Shown here: positions 1-8,958 of the stretch, one piece after another
Layout: every line of letters starts with the position of its first letter
Position numbering within the stretch: the first letter of the stretch is position 1
Origin: Micromonospora sp. WMMD1120
GTDB taxonomy: Bacteria > Actinomycetota > Actinomycetes > Mycobacteriales > Micromonosporaceae
Assembly: GCF_029626235.1 (NCBI RefSeq)
Contig: NZ_JARUBO010000005.1
Span: 3,504,501-3,568,500 of the forward strand
Direction of reading: 5' to 3'
DNA: 64,000 bases
Program-made: the position numbers and the translations under genes
The notes under the pieces: generated by a model
Databases searched by the model: none
What the model saw: only the letters and a program-made list of their open reading frames with translations
Told to the model about the DNA's origin: nothing

Positions 1-255
1 TGCGGGGTGTCGTACCGGATGGGTGTGCGTCGCCGGCCGCGGCCTGGCGGCGGGGGGTGGCGTCGGTCCGTGTGCCTCGTCCGCCGTGCCGGTGCGGTGT
101 GTGCAGTAGGCTCGGCAGGATTCCCGGCCACCGGGCGGTGCGCACCGGGGATCGACCGACCGTTGCGGCGGTCAATCGGAGGAAACATCGCACGTGTAGG
201 GGATGCTTGTGGTCTTGCGTCATGTGGTGGTTCTCGTGCCGCGTCGCGGTGCGTG

Positions 256-1671
256 ATGGGCCACCCCGACCCCTACGGCAGCGAGCCTCGCGGCTGGGAC
301 CGGCCGGAGCGCCCGGCGGCACTGCCCTGGCCCGACCAGGATCTGGATGCCGGCCACTGGGGCCGCCGTCCGGCCGCCGGCCCCGAACTGCACACCCGGC
401 CGTACGCCGACACGCACCCCGGGTACGACGAGCCGGGCCGGCCGGTCCGGCCGGACGACCGGGACCGGCGTGGCCGGTTCGACGACCGCGACCGGTACGA
501 GGATGACCGCAACCGCCCGGACCGGTACGACGACCGGGGGCGTGCTGGCCGGTACGTCGAGCGTCCTCCCGTCGACGGCGACGGGCCGGGCCGTTTCGAC
601 GATCCGGAACGCGGGCGCTTCGACGGGCCGGCCCGTTTCGACGGCTCGGAGGGCGGGCGCTTCGACGGTCCGGGCCGTTTCGACGGCTCGGAGGAGTTGC
701 CGCCGGCCCACGTCGACGACCCGGGCTACCCGACCGAGCAGCTCACCCCCGTCCGGGACGAGGTGACGCCGGACGAGCCGCCGACGAGTGGTCGGCGGCC
801 GAAGGGTCGGCGTCGGGCCAGCCTCGACCGGCCGGCCACCCAGCAGGCGAGCACCGGCCGGGCCGGCCGCAACCTTCCGATGGCGATCGGTGTCGGGCTC
901 GCCCTCGGCGCGCTGATCGTGGTGCCGCTGGCGTTCTATCCGCTGGCGTTCCTGCCGGTGATCGCCGGGGCGGTCGCCATCGGCAGCTGGGAGATGGCCC
1001 GCGCGGTGCGCCGCAGCGGGGCCCACCCGCCACTGGTGCCGCTGATCGCCGGTGGCGTGCTGACAGTGGGCCTGGCCTGGTTCGCCGGCCCCGACGCGCT
1101 CAGTCTGGGCCTGCTCGTCACGGTGCTCGGCACGATGATCTGGCGGTTGGGCGACGGACCTGCCGGCTTCCAGCGGGACCTCACCGCCGCCACCCTGATC
1201 GCCGTTTACGTGCCGTTCCTCGCCGGTTTCGCGGCGCTGTTGGCGGCCGCGCCCGACGACGGCCCGCTGCGCATCCTCGCCACCCTGGTCGCCGTGGTCC
1301 TCTCCGACACCGGCGGGTACGCGGCCGGCGTCTCGTTCGGCAAACATCCGATGGCGCCGGCGATCAGTCCGAAGAAGTCCTGGGAGGGCTTCGCCGGCTC
1401 GGTCACCGCGGCGGCCCTGGGCAGTGCCCTGCTGCTGTGGCTGCTGCTCGACGTGGCTCCCTGGTGGGGGGCGCTGTTCGGGGTGGCCGTCTCCTGCGCG
1501 GCGGTCCTCGGTGACCTGGCCGAGTCCATGATCAAGCGGGATCTCGGTGTCAAGGACATGAGCAACCTGCTGCCCGGTCACGGCGGTCTGATGGACCGAC
1601 TCGACTCGATCCTGTTCGCGGTGCCGACGGCCTACCTGTTGCTGGCGATCTTCGTGCCGGTGGTGGGGTGA
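256..1671 (+). CDS. cdsA: Phosphatidate cytidylyltransferase
   Basis: Makes CDP-diacylglycerol from phosphatidate and CTP at the membrane, the branch point of phospholipid synthesis. The C-terminal ~270 residues form a multi-pass membrane domain ending in the CDP-diglyceride synthetase signature ([10 protein letters not shown], then [11 protein letters not shown] and [14 protein letters not shown]), which fixes the family. The N-terminal ~200 residues are a hydrophilic Asp/Arg/Gly-rich region with RFDGPxRFDGSE repeats, far longer than in ordinary CdsA, giving 471 residues in all. The ATG at 256 was chosen because the protein reads naturally from MGHPDPYG; a GTG one codon upstream is possible. 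rlmN follows about 100 bp downstream on the same strand. Confidence 0.93.
   Translation: MGHPDPYGSEPRGWDRPERPAALPWPDQDLDAGHWGRRPAAGPELHTRPYADTHPGYDEPGRPVRPDDRDRRGRFDDRDRYEDDRNRPDRYDDRGRAGRYVERPPVDGDGPGRFDDPERGRFDGPARFDGSEGGRFDGPGRFDGSEELPPAHVDDPGYPTEQLTPVRDEVTPDEPPTSGRRPKGRRRASLDRPATQQASTGRAGRNLPMAIGVGLALGALIVVPLAFYPLAFLPVIAGAVAIGSWEMARAVRRSGAHPPLVPLIAGGVLTVGLAWFAGPDALSLGLLVTVLGTMIWRLGDGPAGFQRDLTAATLIAVYVPFLAGFAALLAAAPDDGPLRILATLVAVVLSDTGGYAAGVSFGKHPMAPAISPKKSWEGFAGSVTAAALGSALLLWLLLDVAPWWGALFGVAVSCAAVLGDLAESMIKRDLGVKDMSNLLPGHGGLMDRLDSILFAVPTAYLLLAIFVPVVG
611..694 (+). repeat. 42-bp tandem repeat inside cdsA
   Basis: Two consecutive 42-bp units beginning gcgggcgcttcgacgg (611 and 653) encode GRFDGPxRFDGSExG twice, inside the disordered N-terminal extension of CdsA. 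The period is a multiple of three, so copy number can change without a frameshift. Confidence 0.8.
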
Positions 1672-1775
1672 GGCATGGATCACCACGTTCCGGCCTTGCA
1701 CCTCCGGCGGTCCCGGCCCGTCCGACACCTCCGGACCGGCATCAGCCGCCGTCGGCGTGCCACACTGGACCAGCC

Positions 1776-2933
1776 ATGACGAGCCTGCCCCTGATCCCCG
1801 CCATCTCGGACGCCCCCACCGCGCGCCGAGCCTCCATGCCCCCGCAGCACCTCGCTGACCTGGACCTGGCCGGCCGCCAGGCGCTGGTCACCGGGCTGGG
1901 CGAGCCTGCCTTCCGCGCCAAGCAGGTTTCCAACCACTACTTCGGGCGGCTGGTCCGGGACCCGCAGGCGATGACCGACCTGCCCGCGGCGACCCGTGAG
2001 CGGCTGGCCGAGCGGTTGCTGCCCACGCTGCTGAACCCGGTGCGTGAGCTGGCCTGCGACGACGGCGCCACCCGCAAGGCGCTGTGGAAGCTGCACGACG
2101 GCGCGCTGGTGGAGAGCGTGCTGATGGGTTACCCGGACCGGGTGACCGTCTGCATCTCCAGCCAGGCCGGCTGCGGCATGGCCTGCCCGTTCTGCGCCAC
2201 CGGCCAGGCCGGGCTGACCCGCAACCTCTCGACCGCCGAGATCGTCGACCAGGCGGTCTACCTGGCCGGGGTGGCGGCCTCCGGGGCCGTCGCCGGTTCC
2301 CCGCCGCGACTGTCGCACGTCGTCTTCATGGGCATGGGCGAGCCGCTGGCCAACTACAGCCGGGTGGTGGCGGCGATCCGCCGCCTGGTCAGCCCGGCTC
2401 CGGAAGGGCTCGGCCTGTCCCAGCGGCACATCACCGTTTCCACGGTCGGCCTGGTTCCGGCCATCCACCGACTGGCCAGCGAAGACCTCTCTGTGACCCT
2501 TGCGCTGTCGTTGCACGCGCCTGATGATGATCTGCGCGACGAACTCGTGCCGGTCAACCAGCGCTGGAAGGTAGCCGAGGTGCTGGACGCAGCGTGGGAA
2601 TACGCCGCCCGGACGGGCCGTCGCGTGTCGATCGAGTACGCGATGATCAAGGACGTGAACGACCAGCCGTGGCGAGCCGATCTGCTCGGCCGGCTGCTGG
2701 CCGGCAAGTTGGCCCACGTGAACCTCATCCCGCTCAATCCGACGCCGGGCAGCCGCTGGGACGCGAGCCCGAAGCCGGTCGAGCGGGAGTTCGTCCGGCG
2801 GTTGCGCGACGCCGGAGTGTCCACCACGGTGCGGGACACTCGAGGTCGCGAGATCGACGGCGCGTGTGGCCAGCTCGCCGCCGCCGAGGACAACGACACC
2901 AACACCGACCGCGCCGGAGAGGCACCGGCGTGA
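1776..2933 (+). CDS. rlmN: 23S rRNA (adenine2503-C2)-methyltransferase, radical SAM
   Basis: A radical-SAM enzyme that methylates C2 of A2503 in 23S rRNA (and A37 of some tRNAs in family members). The CxxxCxxC iron-sulfur motif is visible as CGMACPFC, followed by the SAM-region motif [12 protein letters not shown]. The C-terminal conserved cysteine lies in EIDGACGQL. The length of 385 residues is normal for the family. The ATG at 1776 gives MTSLPLIPA; upstream residues in the same frame look non-coding. It lies between cdsA and the DivIVA-repeat gene, all on the + strand, and is probably co-transcribed with them. Confidence 0.95.
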   Translation: MTSLPLIPAISDAPTARRASMPPQHLADLDLAGRQALVTGLGEPAFRAKQVSNHYFGRLVRDPQAMTDLPAATRERLAERLLPTLLNPVRELACDDGATRKALWKLHDGALVESVLMGYPDRVTVCISSQAGCGMACPFCATGQAGLTRNLSTAEIVDQAVYLAGVAASGAVAGSPPRLSHVVFMGMGEPLANYSRVVAAIRRLVSPAPEGLGLSQRHITVSTVGLVPAIHRLASEDLSVTLALSLHAPDDDLRDELVPVNQRWKVAEVLDAAWEYAARTGRRVSIEYAMIKDVNDQPWRADLLGRLLAGKLAHVNLIPLNPTPGSRWDASPKPVEREFVRRLRDAGVSTTVRDTRGREIDGACGQLAAAEDNDTNTDRAGEAPA

Positions 2934-2964
2934 CCGGGCGTGGCGAACGAGACCAGGAGACATA

Positions 2965-4146
2965 GTGGCGAGTCAGGGTCAGCGTTTCCGGCGCAAGGCG
3001 CTCCGCCGGGGATACAAGGTCGACGAGGTGGATGCCTTCCTCGACCGGGTCGAGGCGACGCTCGACGGCCGGCAGGTTGGCGCGCCGGTGGCCTCGCAGG
3101 AGGTCCACGACGTTGTCTTCCGGGTCCGCTTCAACGGTTACGACGAGTGGCAGGTCGACCTGCACCTGGACCGGGTCGAGCGACAGCTGGCCGAGCTGGA
3201 GGAGCGCAACAGCGCCGGGCGCGGTGGCGACCCCCGGATGGTTGACCGGATGGGCCCACCGGACCGGATGGGCCCACCGATGCGCGACGACAGGGGCATG
3301 GTCCCGCAGCCGATGCCGCCCCGGCCGATGCCGGCGCAGGCCGGGCCGCCCGCCGACCGCTACGGCCGCTACGACGAGCCGACCGGCGCCTTCGCCGGTG
3401 GGTACGACGGTCCCCGCGGTGGTTACGACGCGCCGCGCGGCCCGGCCGGCCCCGGCCCGATGGGGCCGGGCGGCCCGATGGGTCCCGGCCCGATGGCGGG
3501 CCAGGGCCTTCCGCCGCGCGGCCTGCCCGCCGGCCCCAGCGCGTACGGCCCGGACGACCGTTCGCCCGGTGGGTACGGCCCGGACGACCAGCGTGGTGGG
3601 TACGGCCCTGACGACCAGCGCTCGCCCGGTGGTTACCCGCCCCCGCCGGACGAGTCACGCTTCGACGGCTTCGAGGCCGGACGGCACGGCCGCGCCGACA
3701 TGACCGCCGAGATCCGGATGCCGGAGCGGGACCTGCGCGACATGCGCCGTGGCCCGGCCGGTCCCCCTCCGCTTCCGCAGCAGGGCATGGGTGGCCCGCC
3801 GATGGCTGGCCCACCCGCCGTGGCCGGTCCGCCGATGGGCGGCCCTCCGATGGGCGGGCCCCCGATGGGTGGCCCGCCGATGGCCGGCCCGCCCGGCAGC
3901 GACCTCTACCGGGTCGACCAGATCCGCCGTAGCTTCCAGGTGCGCCGGTTCGGCAGCGGGTACGACCCCGACCAGGTGGACCGGTTCTTCGAGAGCCTGC
4001 TCGGCGGCATGCAGCGCCGTAACCCGATGCCGGTCGACCCGAAGGACCTGGACACGCTCCGGTTCGGCCTGGTCCCCGGCGGCTACTTCGAGGCCGAGGT
4101 CGACGCCGCGCTCAAGGACGTCCAGGACATCCTCTTCGGGCGCTGA
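2965..4146 (+). CDS. DivIVA-domain repeat protein
   Basis: A 393-residue protein of the actinobacterial DivIVA-domain repeat family, with two pairs of DivIVA-like motifs. The first pair is near residues 5-33 (GYKVDEVDAFLDRVE) and 50-75 (FNGYDEWQVDLHLDRVE). The second pair is near 316-345 (GSGYDPDQVDRFFESL) and 363-390 (GGYFEAEVDAALKDV). About 220 residues of Met/Pro/Gly-rich low-complexity sequence separate them, including repeated GPPMG units and YGPDDQRxGG units. DivIVA motifs sense membrane curvature and scaffold polar growth in this phylum, so a cell-pole or septum role is an inference. The GTG at 2965 has AGGAG 9 bp upstream. Confidence 0.85.
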   Translation: MASQGQRFRRKALRRGYKVDEVDAFLDRVEATLDGRQVGAPVASQEVHDVVFRVRFNGYDEWQVDLHLDRVERQLAELEERNSAGRGGDPRMVDRMGPPDRMGPPMRDDRGMVPQPMPPRPMPAQAGPPADRYGRYDEPTGAFAGGYDGPRGGYDAPRGPAGPGPMGPGGPMGPGPMAGQGLPPRGLPAGPSAYGPDDRSPGGYGPDDQRGGYGPDDQRSPGGYPPPPDESRFDGFEAGRHGRADMTAEIRMPERDLRDMRRGPAGPPPLPQQGMGGPPMAGPPAVAGPPMGGPPMGGPPMGGPPMAGPPGSDLYRVDQIRRSFQVRRFGSGYDPDQVDRFFESLLGGMQRRNPMPVDPKDLDTLRFGLVPGGYFEAEVDAALKDVQDILFGR

Positions 4147-4162
4147 CCCGAGGCGTACGGAC

Positions 4163-4195
4163 GAGGGCCCGTCCCCCGGGTGGGGGCGGGCCCTC
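4163..4195 (+). terminator. Strong GC hairpin after the cdsA-rlmN-DivIVA block
   Basis: gagggcccg and cgggccctc flank a C-run/G-run core, forming a stem of about 14 bp just after the DivIVA-repeat stop codon. There is no T tract, as is common for high-GC actinobacterial terminators. It also lies downstream of the convergent small gene ending at 4235. Confidence 0.75.
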
Positions 4196-4234
4196 GGCGT
4201 ACGTCGGCCGGTCGTCCGGCGGTGGGGGATGGGC

Positions 4235-4456
4235 TCAGGAGCGCAGGCCGCTGCGGCGCAGCACGACATCGCCGATCACGATGATCAGCAGCAGCGCGGC
4301 CAGGCCGATCAGCCAGATGTCCTCGACCCTGCCCTCGTGGTTGCCGCAGATCATCGCCAGCAGCGCCAGTGCGGACAGCACAGCGCCGATCTGCCCGGCC
4401 CTGCGGTGCCCGGGCTTGTGCTGGTCTGGCGACGTTACCGGCTCGCTTCCTGCCAC
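4235..4456 (-). CDS. Small two-helix membrane protein (DUF2631-like)
   Basis: A 73-residue protein with a hydrophilic N-terminus, a first hydrophobic helix (IGAVLSALALLAMICG), a short loop containing GNHEGRVEDI and a second helix (WLIGLAALLLIIVIGDVVL). The GNHxxRVED loop between two helices resembles the DUF2631 family, whose function is unknown; that assignment is from memory. The GTG start at 4456 has AAGGA about 8 bp upstream. It is convergent with the DivIVA-repeat gene and shares its terminator. Confidence 0.7.
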   Translation of the reverse strand: MAGSEPVTSPDQHKPGHRRAGQIGAVLSALALLAMICGNHEGRVEDIWLIGLAALLLIIVIGDVVLRRSGLRS

Positions 4457-4654
4457 TGTCGGTCCTTCCCTCGCGATCGGATCTTTGGTTAGTCTGGCAC
4501 GCCTCGTGCTCGGCGCGGTCGGGTGGGGGTTTCCCGACCACCGGTGCCGCCCACCTCGGGCTGGATGCCACTACCGGCGTCGCGGGGCAAGGGTCGGACC
4601 CACTCCGGTAGCGTTTGGCGTACACCTGATTGTCTGTTTGAGGGGGACTGTGCG

Positions 4655-6235
4655 GTGCGAGTGACCGGAACCGGGCACGCCAGCATGCGGATCGACACGG
4701 CCGCGGGCAGCATCCTGTGCGACCCGTGGGTCAACCCGGCCTACTTCGCGTCCTGGTTCCCGTTCCCGGACAACTCCCTGCTCGACTGGGAGAGCCTGGG
4801 CCAGGTCGACTACCTGTACGTCTCCCACCTGCACCGCGACCACTTCGACGCGAAGCACCTGCGGGACCACATCTCGAAGGACGCCACCGTCCTGCTCCCC
4901 GAGTTCCCCACCTCGGAGATGGAGGACGAGTTCCGGGCGCTGGGCTTCACCAAGTTCCTGAAGGCTCCCAACGAGCAGGTGGTGGAGCTGCCCGGCGGCC
5001 TGAAGATCATGATTCAGGCGTTGACCAGCCCGACCGACGGGCCGATCGGCGACTCCTCGCTCTGGGTCGAGTACGACGGGGTGCGGCTGCTCAACCAGAA
5101 CGACGCCCGCCCCACCGACCTGAGCGCCTTCGCCGAGTTGGGGCACGTGCACGCGCACCTGCTGCAGTTCTCCGGGGCGATCTGGTACCCGATGGTCTAC
5201 GAGTTGCCGCAGGCGGCCAAGACGGCCTTCGGCAAGCAGAAGCGGGACCGGCAGTTCGACCGGACCTGGCGCTACATCGACGACCTGAAGGCCGACCACG
5301 TCTTCCCGATCGCCGGTCCGCCGTGCTTCCTCGACGACGCGCTGTGGCAGTTCAACGACATCCACGGCGACGAGGGCAACATCTTCCCCGACCAGTCCGT
5401 GTTCCTGTCCGAGTATGCGAAGGTCGGCGGCACCAACGGCATCGTGCTGCTGCCGGGCAGCGTCGCCGAGGTCACCACCGAGGGGGCGACCACCACGCAC
5501 CCGGTGCCGGTGGAGGAGTTCTTCGCGAACAAGGTCACCCACCTGGAGGAGATGCGGGAGCGCAAGCGCCCGATCATCGAGGCGGAGAAGGCGTCCTGGC
5601 GGCACCCCGAGGTGGACGTGCTCGGCGAGATGAAGCGCCGCATCGAGCCGCTGCTCGACGAGTCGATCTACCTGGCCAAGGGCGTCGGCGGCCCGGTCCG
5701 GTTCGACCTGGTGGGCTACGACGGCGAGAGCGTCGAGTCGATCGTGGTGGACTTCCCCGGCAAGGAGGTCCGGCCGTACGCGGACGAGAAGGTGCGCTAC
5801 CGGTTCCGTACCGAGCGGTCGCTGATCGAGCACCTGCTCTTCATCGACGAGGTGGACTGGGTCAACTCGCTGTTCCTGTCCTGCCGGTTCTCGGCGGCCC
5901 GGATCGGCCAGTACAACGAGTTCGTCTACGCGTTCTTCAAGTGCCTCTCCGAGGAGCGGCTCCAGTACGCCGAGGGCTGGTACGACGAGCACGAGCGCAG
6001 CACCGACGCCGAGGACATCACGCTCGGCGACTGGGTGGTCCAGCGCCGCTGCCCGCACCTGAAGGCGGACCTGACCCGCTTCGGCATCGTCGAGGGTGAC
6101 CAGCTCACCTGCCAGCTACACGGGTGGCGCTTCGACCTGCCCAGCGGTCGCTGCCTCACCAGCGTCGGCCACAAGGTCCGCGCCCACCGCGTGGACGCGG
6201 AAACCCCCGCCCCCGCCGGCGAAGCAGCAATCTAA
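4655..6235 (+). CDS. Metallo-beta-lactamase-fold hydrolase fused to a Rieske [2Fe-2S] domain
   Basis: A 526-residue protein. The N-terminal ~270 residues are a UlaG-like metallo-beta-lactamase fold with the metal motif HLHRDH (near residue 57) and a DPW motif. The C-terminal ~60 residues carry a complete Rieske motif, CPH followed by CQLH, read here as a [2Fe-2S] centre. The same pair of modules occurs in CMP-N-acetylneuraminate hydroxylase-like proteins, where the Rieske domain comes first, so here the order is reversed. The substrate is unknown; an iron-dependent oxygenase or hydrolase is an inference. The GTG at 4655 has GAGGGGGA 8 bp upstream. The next gene downstream is beyond the IS-loaded repeat. 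Confidence 0.8.
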   Translation: MRVTGTGHASMRIDTAAGSILCDPWVNPAYFASWFPFPDNSLLDWESLGQVDYLYVSHLHRDHFDAKHLRDHISKDATVLLPEFPTSEMEDEFRALGFTKFLKAPNEQVVELPGGLKIMIQALTSPTDGPIGDSSLWVEYDGVRLLNQNDARPTDLSAFAELGHVHAHLLQFSGAIWYPMVYELPQAAKTAFGKQKRDRQFDRTWRYIDDLKADHVFPIAGPPCFLDDALWQFNDIHGDEGNIFPDQSVFLSEYAKVGGTNGIVLLPGSVAEVTTEGATTTHPVPVEEFFANKVTHLEEMRERKRPIIEAEKASWRHPEVDVLGEMKRRIEPLLDESIYLAKGVGGPVRFDLVGYDGESVESIVVDFPGKEVRPYADEKVRYRFRTERSLIEHLLFIDEVDWVNSLFLSCRFSAARIGQYNEFVYAFFKCLSEERLQYAEGWYDEHERSTDAEDITLGDWVVQRRCPHLKADLTRFGIVEGDQLTCQLHGWRFDLPSGRCLTSVGHKVRAHRVDAETPAPAGEAAI

Positions 6236-6290
6236 CCCCCACCCCCACCCACCCCCACCCCCACCCCACCCCACCCCACCAGGCCCACCC
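6236..6290. repeat. C/A-rich simple-sequence tract
   Basis: About 50 bp of ccccca/ccccac units follow the stop codon of the MBL-Rieske gene and abut the left arm of the palindromic repeat. A G-rich tract of similar character (8903-8955) lies beyond the right arm, so the whole element is framed by low-complexity DNA. Confidence 0.7.
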
Positions 6291-6311
6291 TGTTGATCAT
6301 GAAGTTATGAC

Positions 6312-7705
6312 GGGAGTGTGGGTCTAAGGGTGTTTCCGGCCTGACCTGCCGGGCGTTGTGCCTGGTGAGGAGGGTGCCGTGATGACCGCGACGCTGAACG
6401 AGCAGACCGGACGCAGGAAGCGGCCCGAGCCGTCGGCGGAGGCGAAAGCCGCCGCCGAGCTGGTTCGGGCCGCAAAGGAGCAAGGGCTGTCGTTGACCGG
6501 CCCGGACGGGCTGCTCAAGCAGTTGACCAAGACGGTCCTGGAGACTGCGCTGAACGAGGAGATGACCGAGCACCTCGGCTACGAGAAACACGACCAGGCC
6601 GGGGCGGGGTCGGGCAACATCCGTAACGGAACCCGGTCGAAGACCGTGTTGACCGAGGCCAACGGTCCGGTGCAGATCGACGTGCCGCGGGACCGGGCTG
6701 GCACGTTCGAGCCGCAGATCGTGCGCAAGCGGCAGCGCCGCCTGTCCGGGGTCGACGAGGTCGTGTTGTCGCTGTATGCCAAAGGGCTCACGACCGGGGA
6801 GATCTCGGCGCACTTCGCCGAGATCTACGGGGCTTCGGTGTCGAAGGAGACGATTTCGCGGATCACCGACAAGGTGATCGAGGAGATGACCGACTGGTCC
6901 CACCGGCCCTTGGACGAGATCTACGCGGCGGTGTTCATCGACGCGATCGTGGTCAAGGTCCGCGATGGGCAGGTCGCCAACCGGCCGTTCTACGCCGCGA
7001 TCGGGGTCACCCTCGACGGTGATAAGGACATCCTCGGGCTGTGGGCCGGCGCCGGCGGTGAGGGCGCGAAGTTCTGGATGAGTGTGTTGACCGACCTGCG
7101 CAACCGGGGCGTCAAGGACGTGTTCTTCCTGGTCTGCGACGGCCTCAAAGGGCTGCCGGAGGTGGTCACGAACGTGTGGCCCCGAACGGTGGTGCAGACC
7201 TGCATCATCCATCTGATCCGCAACACGTTCCGGCTCACGTCCCGCCGCTACTGGGATGAGCTCAAGCGGGACATCAAGCCGATCTATACCGCCGTGAACG
7301 CTGACGCGGCCAAGGCCGCGTTCGACGACCTCGCGGAGAAGTGGGGCGGCCGGTATCCGGCGGTGATTCGGCTCTGGGACAACGCCTGGGCCGAGTTCAT
7401 TCCGTTCCTCGACTACGACCTGGAGATCCGCAAGGTCATCTGCTCCACGAACGCGATCGAGTCGCTCAACGCCCGCTACCGGCGGGCCGTGAAGGCCCGT
7501 GGCCACTTCCCCAACGAACAGGCCGCGTTGAAGTGTCTGTACCTGGTGACCCGATCCCTGGACCCCACCGGAGCAGGCAGAACCCGATGGACGATGCGCT
7601 GGAAACCCGCGTTGAACGCCTTCGCCATCACCTTCAGCGACCGCTTCCCAGCCGCTGAAACCTACTAACCAAGATCGCCGGAAACACCGTTAGCGAGACA
7701 GCCCC
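6312..7705 (+). mobile_element. IS256-family insertion sequence, complete, with 8-bp target duplication
   Basis: A 1,394-bp element with imperfect 29-bp inverted ends. The left end starts gggagtgtg and the right end, read in reverse, starts ggggctgtc; the inner 12 bp ggtgtttccggc are identical in both. The 8-bp direct repeat gttatgac flanks it at 6304-6311 and 7706-7713, as expected for this family. A single full-length transposase fills it. Intact ends, intact duplication and an open frame point to a recent and possibly active insertion. Confidence 0.92.
6382..7668 (+). CDS. IS256-family DDE transposase (mutator type)
   Basis: A 428-residue transposase of normal length for the family. Catalytic acidic residues are visible in FIDAIVVKVRDG (near 187), FLVCDGLKG (near 253) and CSTNAIESLN (near 357), with the family HxxRN/NTF region IHLIRNTFRL between the last two. 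The ATG at 6382 follows GAGGAGG; the GTG one codon upstream is also possible. No frameshift or stop is seen, so the enzyme should be functional. Confidence 0.93.
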   Translation: MTATLNEQTGRRKRPEPSAEAKAAAELVRAAKEQGLSLTGPDGLLKQLTKTVLETALNEEMTEHLGYEKHDQAGAGSGNIRNGTRSKTVLTEANGPVQIDVPRDRAGTFEPQIVRKRQRRLSGVDEVVLSLYAKGLTTGEISAHFAEIYGASVSKETISRITDKVIEEMTDWSHRPLDEIYAAVFIDAIVVKVRDGQVANRPFYAAIGVTLDGDKDILGLWAGAGGEGAKFWMSVLTDLRNRGVKDVFFLVCDGLKGLPEVVTNVWPRTVVQTCIIHLIRNTFRLTSRRYWDELKRDIKPIYTAVNADAAKAAFDDLAEKWGGRYPAVIRLWDNAWAEFIPFLDYDLEIRKVICSTNAIESLNARYRRAVKARGHFPNEQAALKCLYLVTRSLDPTGAGRTRWTMRWKPALNAFAITFSDRFPAAETY

Positions 7706-7734
7706 GTTATGACCCACTACGACGGGGTGGTTTC

Positions 7735-8866
7735 TAGGCTTCAGTGCAACTGATCTTGGTTGGGCTGGGGGTGCTGGTGGCGAGGCCGGGTGTGGTGACG
7801 TTTGGGCATCGGCAGGTGTTGGAGCATCTGTGGGGGGCAGGGCGGACGATTTCGCAGATCGCGGGTGTGCTTGGGGTGTCGGTGAGCACGGTCTCGCGGG
7901 AGGTGGGCCGGTATCACAGTGCCCGGCATGGGACGAAGAACCCGTTGGGGCGGTCGTTGCCGTCGGGGCGGGCTCGGGCGCCGTATCGGTGGGGGTATCA
8001 GGCGCAGTGGGCGCAGCGGCGTGCTGACGCGGCGCGGCGTCGGCCGAAGGCGACGAAGTTGGGGGCCGGGACGCGGCTGCGGCAGGTGGTGCGGGGCAGA
8101 CTGGCGCGTAGGTGGTCTCCGACGCAGATCGCCGCGTGGCTGCGGGCCATGTTCGCTGACCGGCCGGAGTTGCAGGTGTCTCACGAGACGATCTACCAGG
8201 CGATCTACGTTCAGTCGCGGGGCAGCCTGCGGGAGGAGTTGACTCGGCAGGTCGCTCTGCGCTCGGGACGCGCCGACCGGCGTGCCCAGTCGCGGCTGGC
8301 GGCAGCGGATCGGGGCCGCCGCCCCTGGATCGGGGACCTGCACATCAGTAACCGGCCCGCCGAGGCCACCGACCGGGCCGTGCCGGGTCACTGGGAAGGT
8401 GATCTGGTCATCGGCAAGGGCGGCCGCTCGGCGATCGTGACACTGGTCGAACGCGCCACCCGCTACGTGATGCTCGGCGCGCTGCCGCACGGGCGTGACA
8501 CCGAAGCCGTCATCGGCGTGCTCACCGACCTCACCGCCCGACTACCGACGCACCTACGCCGCTCACTGACCTGGGACCAAGGCAGCGAGATGGCCGCCCA
8601 CGCGGTCTTCACCGTCGCCACCGGCTGCCCGGTCTACTTCTGCGACCCCCACAGCCCCTGGCAACGCGGCAGCAACGAGAACACCAACGGCCTGCTACGC
8701 CAGTACTTCCCCAAAGGCAGCTACGACTTCCGCAGCATCAACCAGAGCGGCCTCGACGAGATCGCCCACGAACTGAACACCCGCCCCCGCCAAACACTCG
8801 ACTGGGCAACCCCAGCCGAACGCCTAGACCACCTCATCGCCGCCTAACGATTGCACTCACCCCTTG
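7735..8866 (+). mobile_element. IS30-family insertion sequence (edges approximate)
   Basis: The transposase is bracketed by a short inverted repeat: tcagtgcaactgat at the left and, read in reverse from the right, tgagtgcaatcgtt (core agtgcaa). The exact ends and target duplication could not be fixed. About 20 bp (7714-7734) of uncertain origin lie between the IS256 duplication and the left end. This element lies in the palindromic repeat next to the IS256 copy. Confidence 0.7.
7744..8847 (+). CDS. IS30-family DDE transposase
   Basis: Up to 367 residues. An N-terminal helix-turn-helix (GRTISQIAGVLGVSVSTVSR) is followed by the integrase core. DDE candidates are D in HWEGDLVIGKG, D in LTWDQGSEM and E in GSNENTNGLLRQYFPKG, the family signature. 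The GTG at 7744 lies within the inverted repeat; a start at a later GTG (7780) is possible. The frame is intact. Codon use in the first third (many ggg and cgg codons) differs from the following two thirds. Confidence 0.88.
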   Translation: MQLILVGLGVLVARPGVVTFGHRQVLEHLWGAGRTISQIAGVLGVSVSTVSREVGRYHSARHGTKNPLGRSLPSGRARAPYRWGYQAQWAQRRADAARRRPKATKLGAGTRLRQVVRGRLARRWSPTQIAAWLRAMFADRPELQVSHETIYQAIYVQSRGSLREELTRQVALRSGRADRRAQSRLAAADRGRRPWIGDLHISNRPAEATDRAVPGHWEGDLVIGKGGRSAIVTLVERATRYVMLGALPHGRDTEAVIGVLTDLTARLPTHLRRSLTWDQGSEMAAHAVFTVATGCPVYFCDPHSPWQRGSNENTNGLLRQYFPKGSYDFRSINQSGLDEIAHELNTRPRQTLDWATPAERLDHLIAA

Positions 8867-8958
8867 ACCCCAAGCGGCGTGTCACGGCGATAACTTCATG
8901 ATCAACGGGGTCGGGCGGGGGCGGCAACGGGGTCGGGCGGGGGCGGGGGCGGAGGGGA

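Larger units (their letters stand above)
6292..8906. repeat. Palindromic intergenic repeat split by two insertion sequences
   Basis: The left arm gttgatcatgaagttat (6292-6308) and the right arm ataacttcatgatcaac (8890-8906) are perfect 17-bp reverse complements. Between them lie an IS256-family element and an IS30-family element. Inner sequence beside the right arm (gcggcgtgtcacggc) matches the loop of the intact copy at 11898-11960 (gcggcgtgtcgcggc), so both IS landed inside one ancestral copy. Like the intact copy it separates two convergent genes. Confidence 0.85.

Noticed and set aside
220..1728. 502-codon open frame on the minus strand across cdsA
   Set aside because: His/Arg/Gln-rich shadow frame typical of high-GC antisense; no family motif, while the + strand holds the clear CdsA signature.
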